Shown in pieces: positions 37,207-47,015 of a stretch of 64,000 bases of DNA. Source of the stretch: Pseudomonas putida (GTDB lineage Bacteria; Pseudomonadota; Gammaproteobacteria; Pseudomonadales; Pseudomonadaceae); NCBI RefSeq assembly GCF_025905425.1, contig NZ_CP109603.1, forward strand, positions 842,001-906,000. The letters run 5' to 3'. Within the stretch, counting starts at the first letter, position 1; each line of letters starts with the position of its first letter. The notes under the pieces were generated by a model. That model saw nothing but the letters and a program-made list of their open reading frames with translations, was not told the DNA's origin and searched no databases. The position numbers were made by a program, and so were the translations under genes.

Positions 37207-37301
37207 GGCTTCTTCGCGGGCAAGCCCGCTCCCACAGGGTTGTCATGGCCCTCAGGCCTTGTAGAGAACCTGTGGGAGCGGGCTTGCCCGCGAAGGGGCC
37301 A
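37207..37301. repeat. REP inverted pair
   Basis: Copies at 37207-37239 and 37269-37301 face each other between ttuD and glxR, inside the probable operon. Confidence 0.9.
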
Positions 37302-37309
37302 ATGGATGC

Positions 37310-38203
37310 TTACTTGTCGTCGCGGATCGAGAAGTTGGCCATGTGCTCCAGGCCTTTGATCAGCGCCGAGTGGTCCCAGTTGCCGCCGCCCAGTGCCTGG
37401 CAGGTGTTGAACACTTGCTGGGCGTTGGAGGTGTTGGGCAGGTTGATGCCCAGTTCCTTGGCGCCTTGCAGGGCCAGGTTCAGGTCCTTCTGGTGCAGGT
37501 TGATGCGGAAGCCTGGGTCGAAGGTGCCTTTGATCATGCGCTCGGCGTGCACTTCGAGGATTTTCGACGAGGCGAAGCCGCCCATCAGTGCTTCACGCAC
37601 CTTGGCAGGATCGGCGCCGTTCTTGGCGGCGAACAGCAGCGCTTCGGCAACGGCCTGGATGTTCAGGGCGACAATGATCTGGTTGGCCACTTTGGCGGTC
37701 TGGCCGTCGCCGTTGCCACCCACGCGGGTGATGTTCTTGCCCATGGCTTCGAACAGCGGCAGGGCGCGCTCGAAGGCTTTTGGGCAGCCGCCGATCATGA
37801 TGCTCAGGGTCGCGGCCTTGGCACCGACTTCACCGCCGGACACCGGGGCGTCCAGGTAGGCGGCGCCGGTGGCCTTGATTTTCTCGGCGAAGGCTTTGGT
37901 GGCGGTAGGCGAGATCGAGCTCATGTCGATCACGATCTTGTTCGGGCCGACGCCTTCGGCCACGCCGTTTTCACCGAACAGGACAGCTTCTACCTGCGGG
38001 GTGTCGGGGACCATGACGATGATGAATTCAGCTTCCTGGGCCACTTCTTTCGGGTTGGCCAGGGCCACCGCGCCAGCGGCGATCAGGTCGGCCGGGGCGG
38101 CGTCGTGGTGGGTGGAAACGAACAGGCTGTGACCTGCTTTTTGCAGGTTCTGGGCCATGGGCTTGCCCATGATGCCGGTGCCGATAAAGCCGATTTTAGC
38201 CAT
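37310..38203 (-). CDS. glxR: GlxR, tartronate semialdehyde reductase
   Basis: A 297-residue beta-hydroxyacid dehydrogenase: NAD(P)-binding FIGTGIMGKPMAQNLQKAGH, substrate-binding DAPVSGGEVGA, and catalytic Lys in GGNGDGQTAKVANQI. It reduces tartronate semialdehyde from Gcl to D-glycerate. Between hyi and ttuD, in the expected order. Confidence 0.95.
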   Translation of the reverse strand: MAKIGFIGTGIMGKPMAQNLQKAGHSLFVSTHHDAAPADLIAAGAVALANPKEVAQEAEFIIVMVPDTPQVEAVLFGENGVAEGVGPNKIVIDMSSISPTATKAFAEKIKATGAAYLDAPVSGGEVGAKAATLSIMIGGCPKAFERALPLFEAMGKNITRVGGNGDGQTAKVANQIIVALNIQAVAEALLFAAKNGADPAKVREALMGGFASSKILEVHAERMIKGTFDPGFRINLHQKDLNLALQGAKELGINLPNTSNAQQVFNTCQALGGGNWDHSALIKGLEHMANFSIRDDK

Positions 38204-38255
38204 GAGAATGTGCCTCTTGTATTTGTATATTCAGATTCTCGGGGTAGCCCTGAAC

Positions 38256-38348
38256 CCCGTGGGAGCGGGCTTGCCCCGCGAATGCGGTTGATCAGGCCGT
38301 GGTGGTGTCCTTGCGGGCGCTTTCGCGGGGCAAGCCCGCTCCCACATG
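38256..38348. repeat. REP inverted pair overlapping the 3' end of hyi
   Basis: Copies at 38256-38284 and 38319-38348. The second lies inside hyi coding sequence (hyi ends at 38292) and encodes the residues HVGAGLPRESAR. Confidence 0.88.
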
Positions 38349-39116
38349 GGTCTTCAGCCAGCCCAGGCCGGCTTCGGTCGTGGTCAGTGGCTTGTACTCC
38401 GCGCCCACCCAGCCCTGGTAGCCGATGCGGTCCAGGTGCTCGAACAGGAAGCGGTAGTTGATCTCGCCGGTGCCTGGCTCGTTGCGGCCTGGGTTGTCGG
38501 CCAGTTGAATGTGGTTGATCAGCTTCAGGTTGGCTTCCATCGTGCGAGCCAGGTCACCTTCCATGATCTGCATGTGGTAGATGTCGTATTGCAGGAACAG
38601 GTTGTCGCTGCCGACTTCGGCCTGGATTTCCAGGGCTTGTTGCGTGGTGTTCAGGTAGAAGCCTGGGATGTCGCGGGTGTTGATCATTTCCATGACCAGG
38701 CGGATCCCGGCGGCTTTCAATTTTTCGGCGGCAAACTTCAGGTTGTCGACGAAGGTCTTGCGTACGTCGGCGCACTGCAGGCCTTGTGGACGAATGCCGG
38801 CCAGGGCGTTGACCTGGGTGTTGCCCAGAACCTTGGCGTATTCGATGGCCTTGTCGACACCGGCGCGGAACTCTTCAATGCGGTCGGGGTGGCAGGTGAT
38901 GCCACGCTCGCCTTTCGCCCAATCGCCTGCCGGCAGGTTGAACAGCACCTGGGTCAGGCCGTGAGCGTCGAGCTGCTGCTTGATTTCGGCGGCGCTGAAA
39001 TCGTACGGGAAGAGGTATTCGACACCGCTGAAACCAGCATCGGCGGCGGCCTTGAAGCGGGCCAGGAAGTCCTGTTCGGTGAACAGCATGGACAGGTTGG
39101 CAGCGAAGCGAGGCAT
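38292..39116 (-). CDS. hyi: Hyi, hydroxypyruvate isomerase
   Basis: A 274-residue TIM-barrel isomerase of the xylose-isomerase-like fold: ANLSMLFTE, FSGVEYLFPYD, RLVMEMINTRDIPGFYL, LQYDIYHMQIMEGDL, HIQLADNPGRNEPGTGEINY and WVGAEYKP carry metal-binding Glu, Asp and His. It interconverts hydroxypyruvate and tartronate semialdehyde. It is longer than the usual about 258-260 residues: after GLGWLKTH the C-terminus is encoded by a REP element. ATG 39116 begins the conserved domain. Confidence 0.93.
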   Translation of the reverse strand: MPRFAANLSMLFTEQDFLARFKAAADAGFSGVEYLFPYDFSAAEIKQQLDAHGLTQVLFNLPAGDWAKGERGITCHPDRIEEFRAGVDKAIEYAKVLGNTQVNALAGIRPQGLQCADVRKTFVDNLKFAAEKLKAAGIRLVMEMINTRDIPGFYLNTTQQALEIQAEVGSDNLFLQYDIYHMQIMEGDLARTMEANLKLINHIQLADNPGRNEPGTGEINYRFLFEHLDRIGYQGWVGAEYKPLTTTEAGLGWLKTHVGAGLPRESARKDTTTA

Positions 39117-39182
39117 GGTTGTCTCCTTGCAGATTAAAGCCCCCGGCGCCACTTGGGCTCGGTGCACGGGGGCGTCAGGCAA

Positions 39183-40958
39183 TCAGTCGAGCATCGAGAT
39201 CGCGGTTGGCGCGTCGTTGCCGACCAGCGCCAGGTCTTCGAACTCGTTGACGGCGTTGATCTCGGTACCCATGGAAATGTTGGTGACGCGCTCGAGGATC
39301 ACCTCGACCACCACCGGCACGCGGAACTCTTCGGCCATCTTCTGCGCCTTGAGCAGGGCAGGGGCGATCTCGCCTGGCTCGAATACGCGGATAGCCTTGC
39401 AGCCCAGGCCTTCGACCACGGCGACGTGATCCACACCGTAGCTGGCGGCGTCGGTCGAGTTGATGTTCTCGAATGCCAGTTGTACACAGTAATCCATGTC
39501 GAAGCCACGCTGCGCCTGGCGGATCAGGCCGAGGTAGGCGTTGTTCACCAGCACGTGGACATACGGCAGGTTGAACTGCGCACCGACTGCCAGCTCTTCG
39601 ATCATGAACTGGAAGTCGTAGTCACCCGACAGGGCGACGACCTTGCGCGATGGGTCGGCCTTGACCACACCCAGGGCGGCAGGGATGGTCCAGCCCAGCG
39701 GGCCGGCCTGGCCGCAGTTGATCCAGTGGCGTGGCTTGTACACGTGCAGGAACTGCGCGCCGGCGATCTGCGACAGGCCGATGGTGCTGACGTAGGTGGT
39801 GTCCTTGCCGAACACCTGGTTCATCTCTTCGTACACGCGCTGGGGTTTGACCGGCACGTTGTCGAAGTGGGTCTTGCGCTGCAGGCTGGCTTTGCGCTGC
39901 TGGCAGTCTTCCAGCCAGGCGCTGCGGTCCTTGAGCTTGCCAGCGGCTTTCCACTCGCGGGCTACTTCGAGGAACACGTCCAGCGCCTTGCCGGCGTCCG
40001 AAACGATGCCCAGGTCCGGGGTGAATACGCGGCCGATCTGGGTCGGTTCGATGTCCACGTGCACGAACTTGCGGCCTTCGGTGTAGACGTCGACGGAGCC
40101 GGTGTGGCGGTTGGCCCAGCGGTTGCCGATACCGAATACCAGGTCGGATTTGAGCAGGGTGGCGTTACCGTAGCGGTGCGACGTCTGCAGGCCGACCATG
40201 CCGACCATCAGTGCGTGGTCGTCCGGGATGGTGCCCCAGCCCATCAGGGTCGGGATCACCGGTACGCCGGTCAGTTCGGCGAATTCGACCAGCTTGTCGC
40301 TGGCATCGGCGTTGATGATGCCGCCACCGGCAACCAGCAGTGGGCGCTCGGCGTCATTGAGCAGGGCCAGGGCTTTTTCGGCCTGTACGCGGGTGGCGGA
40401 TGGCTTGTTGATGGCCAGCGGCTCGTAGGCGTCGATGTCGAATTCGATCTCGGCCATCTGCACGTCGAACGGCAGGTCGATCAGTACAGGGCCTGGGCGG
40501 CCGGTGCGCATTTCATAGAAGGCTTTCTGGAACGCGTAAGGCACCTGGCCTGGCTCCAGCACGGTGGTCGCCCACTTGGTCACCGGCTTGACGATGCTGG
40601 TGATGTCGACGGCCTGGAAGTCTTCCTTGTGCAGGCGTGCACGCGGGGCTTGGCCGGTGATGCAGAGAATAGGGATGGAGTCGGCCGACGCACTGTACAG
40701 GCCAGTGACCATGTCGGTGCCGGCAGGGCCGGAAGTGCCGATGCACACGCCGATATTGCCTGGGTTGGCACGGGTGTAGCCCTCGGCCATGTGCGAGGCA
40801 CCTTCGACGTGACGAGCGAGGACGTGATCGATGCCACCGACTTTCTTCAGGGCTGAGTACAGCGGGTTGATGGCAGCCCCTGGGATGCCGAACGCGGTAT
40901 CTACACCTTCACGGCGCATGACCAGAACGGCTGCATCGATTGCTCTCATTTTGCTCAT
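39183..40958 (-). CDS. gcl: Gcl, glyoxylate carboligase
   Basis: A 591-residue thiamine-diphosphate enzyme that joins two glyoxylates to tartronate semialdehyde and CO2. Substrate/FAD-binding region and the ThDP motif [32 protein letters not shown] are clear. Gcl lacks the usual ThDP-activating Glu: the segment after [11 protein letters not shown] reads [14 protein letters not shown], with Val at the position expected for that class. It starts the gcl-hyi-glxR-ttuD-pyk block, with the TTGTATACAA palindrome 26-35 bases upstream of the ATG. Confidence 0.95.
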   Translation of the reverse strand: MSKMRAIDAAVLVMRREGVDTAFGIPGAAINPLYSALKKVGGIDHVLARHVEGASHMAEGYTRANPGNIGVCIGTSGPAGTDMVTGLYSASADSIPILCITGQAPRARLHKEDFQAVDITSIVKPVTKWATTVLEPGQVPYAFQKAFYEMRTGRPGPVLIDLPFDVQMAEIEFDIDAYEPLAINKPSATRVQAEKALALLNDAERPLLVAGGGIINADASDKLVEFAELTGVPVIPTLMGWGTIPDDHALMVGMVGLQTSHRYGNATLLKSDLVFGIGNRWANRHTGSVDVYTEGRKFVHVDIEPTQIGRVFTPDLGIVSDAGKALDVFLEVAREWKAAGKLKDRSAWLEDCQQRKASLQRKTHFDNVPVKPQRVYEEMNQVFGKDTTYVSTIGLSQIAGAQFLHVYKPRHWINCGQAGPLGWTIPAALGVVKADPSRKVVALSGDYDFQFMIEELAVGAQFNLPYVHVLVNNAYLGLIRQAQRGFDMDYCVQLAFENINSTDAASYGVDHVAVVEGLGCKAIRVFEPGEIAPALLKAQKMAEEFRVPVVVEVILERVTNISMGTEINAVNEFEDLALVGNDAPTAISMLD

Positions 40959-40983
40959 GGGTTGTGCCTCATCGATTTTGTAA

Positions 40984-40993
40984 TTGTATACAA
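40984..40993. promoter_or_regulatory. TTGTATACAA operator candidate upstream of gcl
   Basis: A perfect ten-base palindrome, 25 bases before the gcl ATG. Read toward gcl it ends TACAATT, so it may overlap a TACAAT -10 hexamer and act in repression. Confidence 0.65.
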
Positions 40994-41123
40994 CTTGCTG
41001 TGCGGCAGAGTGTATTCACGCCTGCCTGCTTAGGTCAATGGATTTTCATCGGGGAGAATGGCTTTCGTCGGAGAGCCCATGAAAACCGCGTTCCGTCGGA
41101 TCGAGTACGATCGATTTAAAATA

Positions 41124-41133
41124 TTGTATACAA
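41124..41133. promoter_or_regulatory. TTGTATACAA operator candidate upstream of the HbpS-like gene
   Basis: A second perfect copy in the gcl/hbpS divergent gap, embedded in an AT-rich ATATTGTATACAAAAATAT stretch, 82 bases before the ATG at 41216. Confidence 0.65.
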
Positions 41134-41215
41134 AAATATCCTTCGTTGTGTTCTATTTGCGCTATCGGTTTTCAACTGCCCTTAGGGCTTCTCACAACAA
41201 GAAGAGGACCTTTTC

Positions 41216-41656
41216 ATGAACGTTCTGAACCTGAAAGTCGCGGTAAGCCTGGTCAATGCCGCGCTGGCCGCAGGCCGCAAGATCAATGCGGCGCCTTTGA
41301 CCGTGGCGGTGCTGGATGCTGGCGGGCACGTGCTGGCGCTGCAGCGCGAGGATGGCGCCAGCCTGATTCGCCCGGAAGTGGCCACGGGTAAGGCCTGGGG
41401 TGCGATTGCCCTGGGCAAGGGCTCGCGCCTGCTGGCGCTGGATGCGCAGCAGCGGCCGGCGTTTTTTGCCGCGTTGAATGGGCTGGGGGAGCGGCCGGTG
41501 GTGCCGGCGCCGGGGGGCGTGCTGATTCGTGATCAGGACGGCAAGGTGCTGGGTGCGGTGGGGATCAGCGGGGATACGTCGGATATCGACGAGCAGTGTG
41601 CGATCAGTGCGATCGAGGAGGTGGGGTTGAAGGCGGATGCAGGGGTGGCTGCCTAA
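41216..41656 (+). CDS. GlcG/HbpS-family protein
   Basis: 146 residues matching the GlcG/HbpS family (heme-binding/haem-degrading domain): AVSLVNAALAAGRKINAAPLTVAVLDAGGHVLALQRED, TGKAWGAIALG, APGGVLIRDQDGKVLGAVGISGDT. Such genes frequently neighbour glyoxylate/glycolate genes but their role is unsettled. It is divergent from gcl with a shared operator region. AGGAGG-type purines (AGAAGAGGA) precede the ATG. Confidence 0.85.
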   Translation: MNVLNLKVAVSLVNAALAAGRKINAAPLTVAVLDAGGHVLALQREDGASLIRPEVATGKAWGAIALGKGSRLLALDAQQRPAFFAALNGLGERPVVPAPGGVLIRDQDGKVLGAVGISGDTSDIDEQCAISAIEEVGLKADAGVAA

Positions 41657-41674
41657 ACCTCTATTGGCTGTACT

Positions 41675-41766
41675 GGCCTATTCGCGGGCAAGCCCGCTCC
41701 CACAGGTCACCGCAATGCTGGAAACTGCGGTGAACCTGTGGGAGCGGGCTTGCCCGCGAATGGGCC
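41675..41766. repeat. REP inverted pair
   Basis: Copies at 41675-41706 and 41734-41766 between the convergent HbpS-like and TetR genes. Confidence 0.9.
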
Positions 41767-41769
41767 CTG

Positions 41770-42381
41770 TCAGGCCGCCTCAGGCTCACAACCCTTGAGC
41801 ACCAGCCGAATGATGGTCTCGGCCGCCGCATCATAATCACTCTCGGCCAACTTGGCCTTGCCCGTCACCGCTGAAATCTGCCAATCGAAATCGGCATAGG
41901 TCTGGGTCGCCGCCCAGATGCTGAACATCAGGTGATGCGCGTCCACATTGGCAATCTGCCCACGCTCGATCCAGCCCTGGATGCACTCGATGTTGTGCCG
42001 CGCCTGCTCGTTGAGCTGCTCGACCTGGTTGGGCGACAAATGCGGCGCGCCGTGCATGATCTCGCTGGCGAACACCTTGGAGGCATGCGGCAGGTCGCGG
42101 GAAATGCGAATTTTCGAGCGGATGTACGCACTCAGCACTTCCTTCGGGTCACCGTCGGCATTGAACGGCGTCGAGGCCTGCATGATCGGCGCGATGATGC
42201 TCTCCAGGACCTCGCGGTAGAGGTTGTCCTTGGATTTGAAGTAGTAGTACACGTTTGGCTTGGGCAGGCCGGCCTTGGCCGCGATATCGCTGGTCTTGGT
42301 GGCGGCGAAGCCCTTGTCGGCGAATTCCTCGCTGGCTGCGCGCAGGATCAGTTCCTTGTTGCGCTCGCGAATGGTGCTCAT
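41770..42381 (-). CDS. TetR-family regulator with RutR-like C-terminal domain
   Basis: 203 residues: HTH ([36 protein letters not shown]) and a C-terminal domain close to E. coli RutR ([51 protein letters not shown]). RutR senses pyrimidines, so a nucleobase or related ligand is plausible here. ATG 42381 (conserved start) is chosen over an extension that would run 36 codons further. It is divergent from a DUF808 gene. Confidence 0.88.
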   Translation of the reverse strand: MSTIRERNKELILRAASEEFADKGFAATKTSDIAAKAGLPKPNVYYYFKSKDNLYREVLESIIAPIMQASTPFNADGDPKEVLSAYIRSKIRISRDLPHASKVFASEIMHGAPHLSPNQVEQLNEQARHNIECIQGWIERGQIANVDAHHLMFSIWAATQTYADFDWQISAVTGKAKLAESDYDAAAETIIRLVLKGCEPEAA

Positions 42382-42511
42382 TGTCGGGGATCTTCCTCGT
42401 GTCTGGCCGCCTCTAAGAGGGATCGCGCATGTTAGCACCGCGTCTGACGGGCGCTCAAGGCAGCGACTTTCGGCTAGACTCCGGCACATTCATTTCACGG
42501 GAAACAGGCAC

Positions 42512-43420
42512 ATGGCAGGAAGCAGTCTACTGGTACTGATCGACGACATCGCCACGCTGCTCGACGACGTCTCGCTCATGACCAAAGTCGCGGCGAAGAA
42601 GACTGCGGGTGTGCTGGGTGACGACTTGGCGCTCAACGCCCAGCAGGTGACCGGCGTGCGCGCCGAGCGTGAAATCCCGGTGGTTTGGGCGGTGGCCAAG
42701 GGCTCGTTCGTCAACAAGGCGATCCTGGTGCCGGCGGCGCTGCTGATCAGTGCGTTCATTCCGTGGGCGGTTACGCCCCTGCTGATGATCGGTGGCGCCT
42801 ACCTGTGCTTCGAAGGCTTCGAGAAGCTGGCGCACAAGTTTTTGCACAGCAAGGAAGAGGACGACGCGCAACACCAGGCCCGCAAGGAAGCCGTGGCTGA
42901 CGCCACTGTCGACCTGGTGGCCTTCGAGAAGGCCAAGATCAAGGGCGCGGTGCGCACCGACTTCATCTTGTCGGCCGAGATCATTGCCATCACCCTGGGG
43001 ATTGTGGCGGATTCTCCTCTGCCCCAACAGATCATCGTGCTGTCGGGCATCGCCATCGTCATGACGGTTGGCGTGTATGGGCTGGTGGGCGGCATCGTTA
43101 AGCTCGATGACCTGGGCCTGTGGATGACCCAGAAGGCATCGAAGCTGTCTCAGGCGGTGGGTAACGGCATTTTGCGCGCCGCGCCTTACATGATGAAGAG
43201 CCTGTCGGTGATCGGCACTGCAGCAATGTTCTTGGTCGGCGGCGGGATTCTGGTGCATGGCATCGCGCCCCTGCATCATGCCATCGAGGCCTTCAGCGAG
43301 GGGCGCGGTGGTGGGCTGACCGTGGCCCTGCTCAACGGCCTGGCCGGTGTAGTGGCCGGGGCCGTGGTGCTGGCGGTGGTCAGCGCTTTTTCGAAGTTGT
43401 GGCGGGCGATCAGGGGCTGA
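42512..43420 (+). CDS. DUF808 family inner-membrane protein
   Basis: A 302-residue membrane protein similar to E. coli YedI ([43 protein letters not shown], then [42 protein letters not shown]). Several helices alternate with charged loops. Its function is unknown. Its 3' end overlaps the convergent LTA-synthase-like gene by eleven bases. Confidence 0.88.
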   Translation: MAGSSLLVLIDDIATLLDDVSLMTKVAAKKTAGVLGDDLALNAQQVTGVRAEREIPVVWAVAKGSFVNKAILVPAALLISAFIPWAVTPLLMIGGAYLCFEGFEKLAHKFLHSKEEDDAQHQARKEAVADATVDLVAFEKAKIKGAVRTDFILSAEIIAITLGIVADSPLPQQIIVLSGIAIVMTVGVYGLVGGIVKLDDLGLWMTQKASKLSQAVGNGILRAAPYMMKSLSVIGTAAMFLVGGGILVHGIAPLHHAIEAFSEGRGGGLTVALLNGLAGVVAGAVVLAVVSAFSKLWRAIRG

Positions 43421-45353
43421 CGGCCACGCCGCTGTCCTCTGGTTTCCAGGCAAGCAGGCCCTGGTTGAAGCCGTAGGCGGCGCTCTGGTAATAGGCAATG
43501 GCCCGACGTATTAGCAGGTTGTCGTTGCCAACCGTGGTTTCGCGACTGTTGCCCAGGGCATCTTCATGCACGCGCATGCCACCGCGTGGGCTGAGGATAG
43601 CCAGGTTGTTGCCGTCGAACAGGCCCAGGTGCTGGTAGTTGCCAATCAGTACACGCGGTGGCAGGGCATCGTCCTTGAGCAGGTCGCGGCCGAAGAACGT
43701 CGAGGTGTAGTCGATGTTGAGCAGGCCGAGCAGGGTTGGCGCCAGGTCGATCTGGCTGGCCAGCTTGGCGTCCTCACGGGGTTCGATGAGCTTCGGTGCG
43801 TAGATCCACAGCGGGATCTGGTAGTTGCTCACCGGCAGGTCTTCGACACCTGCGCTGCCAGCAGTGTGGTCAGCGACGAAGATGAAGAGGGTGTTGTCGA
43901 ACCACGGCTTGCCCTTTGCCTCGCGCAAAAATTGCGCGATGGCGTGGTCGGTGTATTTCACCGCACCTTCACGGCCTTCACCTGAGGGGATGTCGATTCG
44001 GCCTTCCGGGTAGGTGTAAGGGCGGTGGTTGGACGTGGTCATCAGCTGCAGGAAGAACGGCTGTTGCTTGGCATGGTCGGCATCGGCCAGCTTGAGGGTT
44101 TGCCGATACAGGTCTTCATCGGCCATGCCCCAGGCGTTCTTGAAGCTGATTTCGCTTTCATCGATGCTGCTTTGGTCAACGATGCGGTAACCATTACCGC
44201 TGAAGAACGCGTTCATGTTGTCGAAGTAGCCGCGCCCGCCGTAGACGAACACGGCGTCGTAACCCCTGGCCGTCAACTGCTGGCCGAGGCTGGCATAGCC
44301 GCTTTCGCGGCCGATGCGTTTGACGATCGAGCGCCCTGGGGTTGGCGGGATCGACAGGGTGATGGCTTCCAGGCCGCGGTCGGTGCGGGTGCCGGTGGCG
44401 TAGAAATTGTTGAAGTACAGGCTCTCACGGCGCAAAGCGTCGAGGTTTGGCGTGAGGTTGCGCGCGTCGCCGTTGCTGCCCATGTATTTCGCGCTGAAGC
44501 TTTCAATGGTTACCAGGATGATGTTCGGGGTGCGCTGCGGGCCATCGGCGCTGATGTGGCGGCGAATGTCCTGAGGCTCCTGGCCCTGGAAGCGGGCGTT
44601 GGGTTCGGCCAGTTCCTGATGCATGTGCGCGCCCACGTCAGTGGCGTCGAGGCTGGCATAGAACTGCGTGTAGTCCAGTTCATTGTTACGGAAGGCCGCG
44701 AAGAACTGGTACGGCCCATTGCTGGCCAGCTCGCGCTGGTAGGCGTTGCCGCCCTGGCCACGCGGAAACTGCTGGTCGATCACCAGCACGTTCAAGCCTC
44801 CCAGGGCCGCCAGCAAGGCAATACCCAACAGGCGTTGACGCAGGTTTACGCCGGGGCCTGACAGGGCCTTGGCCAGCGGTTTGCGCAGCAGCACCGCGAG
44901 TATCACCGCAAACAACGCGATAGCGCTGAGCAGCGTGGGCAATGGGTAGGATTCGCGGATGTTGTCCAGTACTTCCTTGGAGTAAACCAGGTAGTCGACG
45001 GCGATGAAGTTGAAGCGTACGCCGAATTCGTCCCAGAACAGCCATTCCGACACTGCGACGAACAGCATCACGAACAAGCTGACTACCAAGAGCCCGGCCA
45101 GCAGCCCGCGGTGGGCGCGTGTACGCCACAAGGAGGTTGGGCAAAGCGCGAGGTACAGACCCAGTGGCAGGGCTGCGTAGACGAGGAAACTCAGGTCGTA
45201 AATTGCGCCGTCTAAGAATAATGAGAAGTAATTGCCACTGACTTCGTCCAGGTGGGTGACCAGCAATACAAACCGCGTCAGCAGGAAAATGCCGAACCAG
45301 AGTGAACAAAGTAGTACCAGGTAGCGCCAAGGGGCGGCGAGGGTAGTGCGCAT
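43410..45353 (-). CDS. LTA synthase-like sulfatase-family membrane enzyme
   Basis: 647 residues: five N-terminal membrane helices (about 1-200) and a large periplasmic sulfatase-like domain with [20 protein letters not shown] (metal/nucleophile), [19 protein letters not shown] with the nucleophilic Thr, and [10 protein letters not shown] (metal ligands). Gram-negative members of this family transfer phosphoglycerol or phosphoethanolamine to periplasmic glycans or other envelope targets. The substrate here is unknown. ATG 45353 is preferred to TTG 45356. Confidence 0.85.
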   Translation of the reverse strand: MRTTLAAPWRYLVLLCSLWFGIFLLTRFVLLVTHLDEVSGNYFSLFLDGAIYDLSFLVYAALPLGLYLALCPTSLWRTRAHRGLLAGLLVVSLFVMLFVAVSEWLFWDEFGVRFNFIAVDYLVYSKEVLDNIRESYPLPTLLSAIALFAVILAVLLRKPLAKALSGPGVNLRQRLLGIALLAALGGLNVLVIDQQFPRGQGGNAYQRELASNGPYQFFAAFRNNELDYTQFYASLDATDVGAHMHQELAEPNARFQGQEPQDIRRHISADGPQRTPNIILVTIESFSAKYMGSNGDARNLTPNLDALRRESLYFNNFYATGTRTDRGLEAITLSIPPTPGRSIVKRIGRESGYASLGQQLTARGYDAVFVYGGRGYFDNMNAFFSGNGYRIVDQSSIDESEISFKNAWGMADEDLYRQTLKLADADHAKQQPFFLQLMTTSNHRPYTYPEGRIDIPSGEGREGAVKYTDHAIAQFLREAKGKPWFDNTLFIFVADHTAGSAGVEDLPVSNYQIPLWIYAPKLIEPREDAKLASQIDLAPTLLGLLNIDYTSTFFGRDLLKDDALPPRVLIGNYQHLGLFDGNNLAILSPRGGMRVHEDALGNSRETTVGNDNLLIRRAIAYYQSAAYGFNQGLLAWKPEDSGVAVSP

Positions 45354-45505
45354 CAATCAGGCCTGTTTTCTTTTTTAGTTGTGCGAAGAAAGTCAGGCTA
45401 GAACAGCGGTTGCAAAAAAAATGTCAAAATTTTGCGGTGCGTTCATTGAAAGCCGGATTTATAGTCGGACCTTGTCGCTTACAAACTCGATGAGGAGGTG
45501 TGCAC

Positions 45506-45820
45506 ATGTTTGGCAATGTACTGACCTACGACGCCTATCACTTGGCGCTGTACCTGATCACGGCGATGGCCTGGGTAAGCCTGGGCTTTTGTTTCCTGCT
45601 GCGTGGGGTAGACGTGCAGGCCCTCTACAAGGGGTGTGCCATGTTTGGCGTGGCGTTGACCATCAGTGTGGTAATGCTGGTGGTGGATATCATGCGGATG
45701 CTTGAGCACCATCAGGTGGAGATGGCATTGGTGATAGTCGGCATGGTATTGCCGGTTATGGTTGTTTTGACCTTCAAGGCAAGTTCTTTGCTAAGTAAGC
45801 CTTCTCTTAAAAGAATGTAA
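45506..45820 (+). CDS. Small membrane protein of unknown function
   Basis: 104 residues with three hydrophobic segments (ALYLITAMAWVSLGFCFLLRG, GVALTISVVMLVVDIMRML, MALVIVGMVLPVMVVLTF). GAGGAGGT is seven bases from ATG 45506. Divergent from the LTA-synthase-like gene. No family is recognised. Confidence 0.65.
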   Translation: MFGNVLTYDAYHLALYLITAMAWVSLGFCFLLRGVDVQALYKGCAMFGVALTISVVMLVVDIMRMLEHHQVEMALVIVGMVLPVMVVLTFKASSLLSKPSLKRM

Positions 45821-45871
45821 GAAGTTTCTTACAGCTTGGCGCGTAACAGCGTCGCCTTTTGGTAACGCTGT
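45817..45871. terminator. Probable bidirectional terminator region
   Basis: GTAAGAA/TTCTTAC (45817-45832, two-base loop) is followed by ACAGCGT/ACGCTGT (45846-45871, loop with TTTT). They lie between convergent genes. Confidence 0.5.
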
Positions 45872-45885
45872 CACGTTTCAGCGGG

Positions 45886-46668
45886 TTAGAAGTGCACTTT
45901 TACCAGGAAGCTTGCAGTGTTCTGATCAGTGGTGAACGCGTCGGAATCTTTGATGCCGTACTTGTTCTTCCAGTAGTCGTATTCAAAACCTACATACAAC
46001 TGCTTCTCACCCAGGTGCAACGCCTTGCCCAGGTCGTATTTGACCTGCGGGTTGAAGTGCAGGTTGGCCTGATAGGTGCCGCGACGGTTCTCGTCGTTGT
46101 CCACCACCCAGTCCATGAAACCGTCGATAAGAATGTCGGACGAGCCCACCGGAATGGTGTAGGACCATACCGGGGTAATCTGCCAGACGTTGTCACCGGC
46201 GCGGCTGCCGTCGGTGGTGCGCTGGTAGAAGTTCAGCTGGAAGTAGTCGAAGCCTGGGATGTCGAGGTCGAAGCCAGGGCCGATCAGGTAGGACTCGGTA
46301 TCACCCTCGCCGAACTCGTAGGTCATCGCCAGCAGCACATCCTTGACCGGGCCGAACGCCAGCTTCTGGTCGAAGATCTTGCCAAACGACAGGCGTGGGC
46401 TGATTTCACCGTAGTAGGTGTTCGGGCCGTTACCCGAGTCTTTCTTGCCCTGGTAGAAGATCTTGTCGACGAAAATGAAGTTGTCGCCGTACTTCCAACC
46501 ATCGGCATGCTCGAAGGTGACGGTTTGCTGGATTTCGGGGTTGACCTTGAAGTTCTTGCCCCACAGGTAGGTGAGGCTGTTGTTCTGCCACTGCAGCAGG
46601 TCGCCGCCGAAGGTGGTGCCGCAGGCCAGCAGGCCGCCCGCGAGGATCAGGCTGTTGATGGTACGCAT
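45886..46668 (-). CDS. Tsx-like nucleoside-specific outer-membrane porin (copy 1)
   Basis: 260 residues with signal peptide (ending TTFGG/DLLQW) and alternating beta-strand pattern ending in Phe (FLVKVHF), as for outer-membrane barrels. Features such as WKYGDNFIFVDKIFY and GPGFDLDIPGFDYFQLNFY match the Tsx/OmpK family. It probably lets nucleosides or related bases through the outer membrane, matching the purine block. ATG 46668 is used. It is a close paralogue of the next gene. Confidence 0.85.
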   Translation of the reverse strand: MRTINSLILAGGLLACGTTFGGDLLQWQNNSLTYLWGKNFKVNPEIQQTVTFEHADGWKYGDNFIFVDKIFYQGKKDSGNGPNTYYGEISPRLSFGKIFDQKLAFGPVKDVLLAMTYEFGEGDTESYLIGPGFDLDIPGFDYFQLNFYQRTTDGSRAGDNVWQITPVWSYTIPVGSSDILIDGFMDWVVDNDENRRGTYQANLHFNPQVKYDLGKALHLGEKQLYVGFEYDYWKNKYGIKDSDAFTTDQNTASFLVKVHF

Positions 46669-47015
46669 TGTCGCTCCCTTGATTGATCTGTTGTCAGCGC
46701 TCGGTGGTGGCGCTGTTTTTGTCTTTTGAGTCAGCTTTTTTCGATAGGCCACAGCTGTTTGGCAAGAGTTGCGCCAACTTTTCCGGGTTGGCACAACCTT
46801 CCTGCTCGACTTCGTTCTGAACGGATGAAAAGGGTCTTTCAGGCTGGCAACACGTTGGCCAACCGCCCGTATTCATTGACTGAGCGGTCAGTAAACGCAG
46901 GCAGAATCCGTTCTGCCCTGATCGAGGGGGCGCGCAGATTACTGGCTTGCGCGCCGGTCCTCAAGTGCTCCGTCCTGGAGCGTGGTGAAACAAACTTGTG
47001 CGTTTGGTCAGGTTA
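46669..47015. other. 347-base noncoding gap between tandem Tsx-like genes
   Basis: No coding gene is believed here. ACTGAGCGGTCAGT (46879-46892) is a palindrome of TetR-operator type about 210 bases before the copy 1 ATG. A low-GC stretch precedes that start (CTTTTGAGTCAGCTTTTTT near 46723-46741). Confidence 0.5.
46879..46892. promoter_or_regulatory. TetR-operator-like palindrome upstream of Tsx-like copy 1
   Basis: ACTGA-GCGG-TCAGT. The window's own TetR protein (41770-42381) is a possible but unproven binder. Confidence 0.35.

Noticed and set aside
39153..40856. A 567-codon open frame on the + strand across gcl
   Set aside because: Antisense shadow of glyoxylate carboligase; no recognisable protein and no ribosome-binding site.
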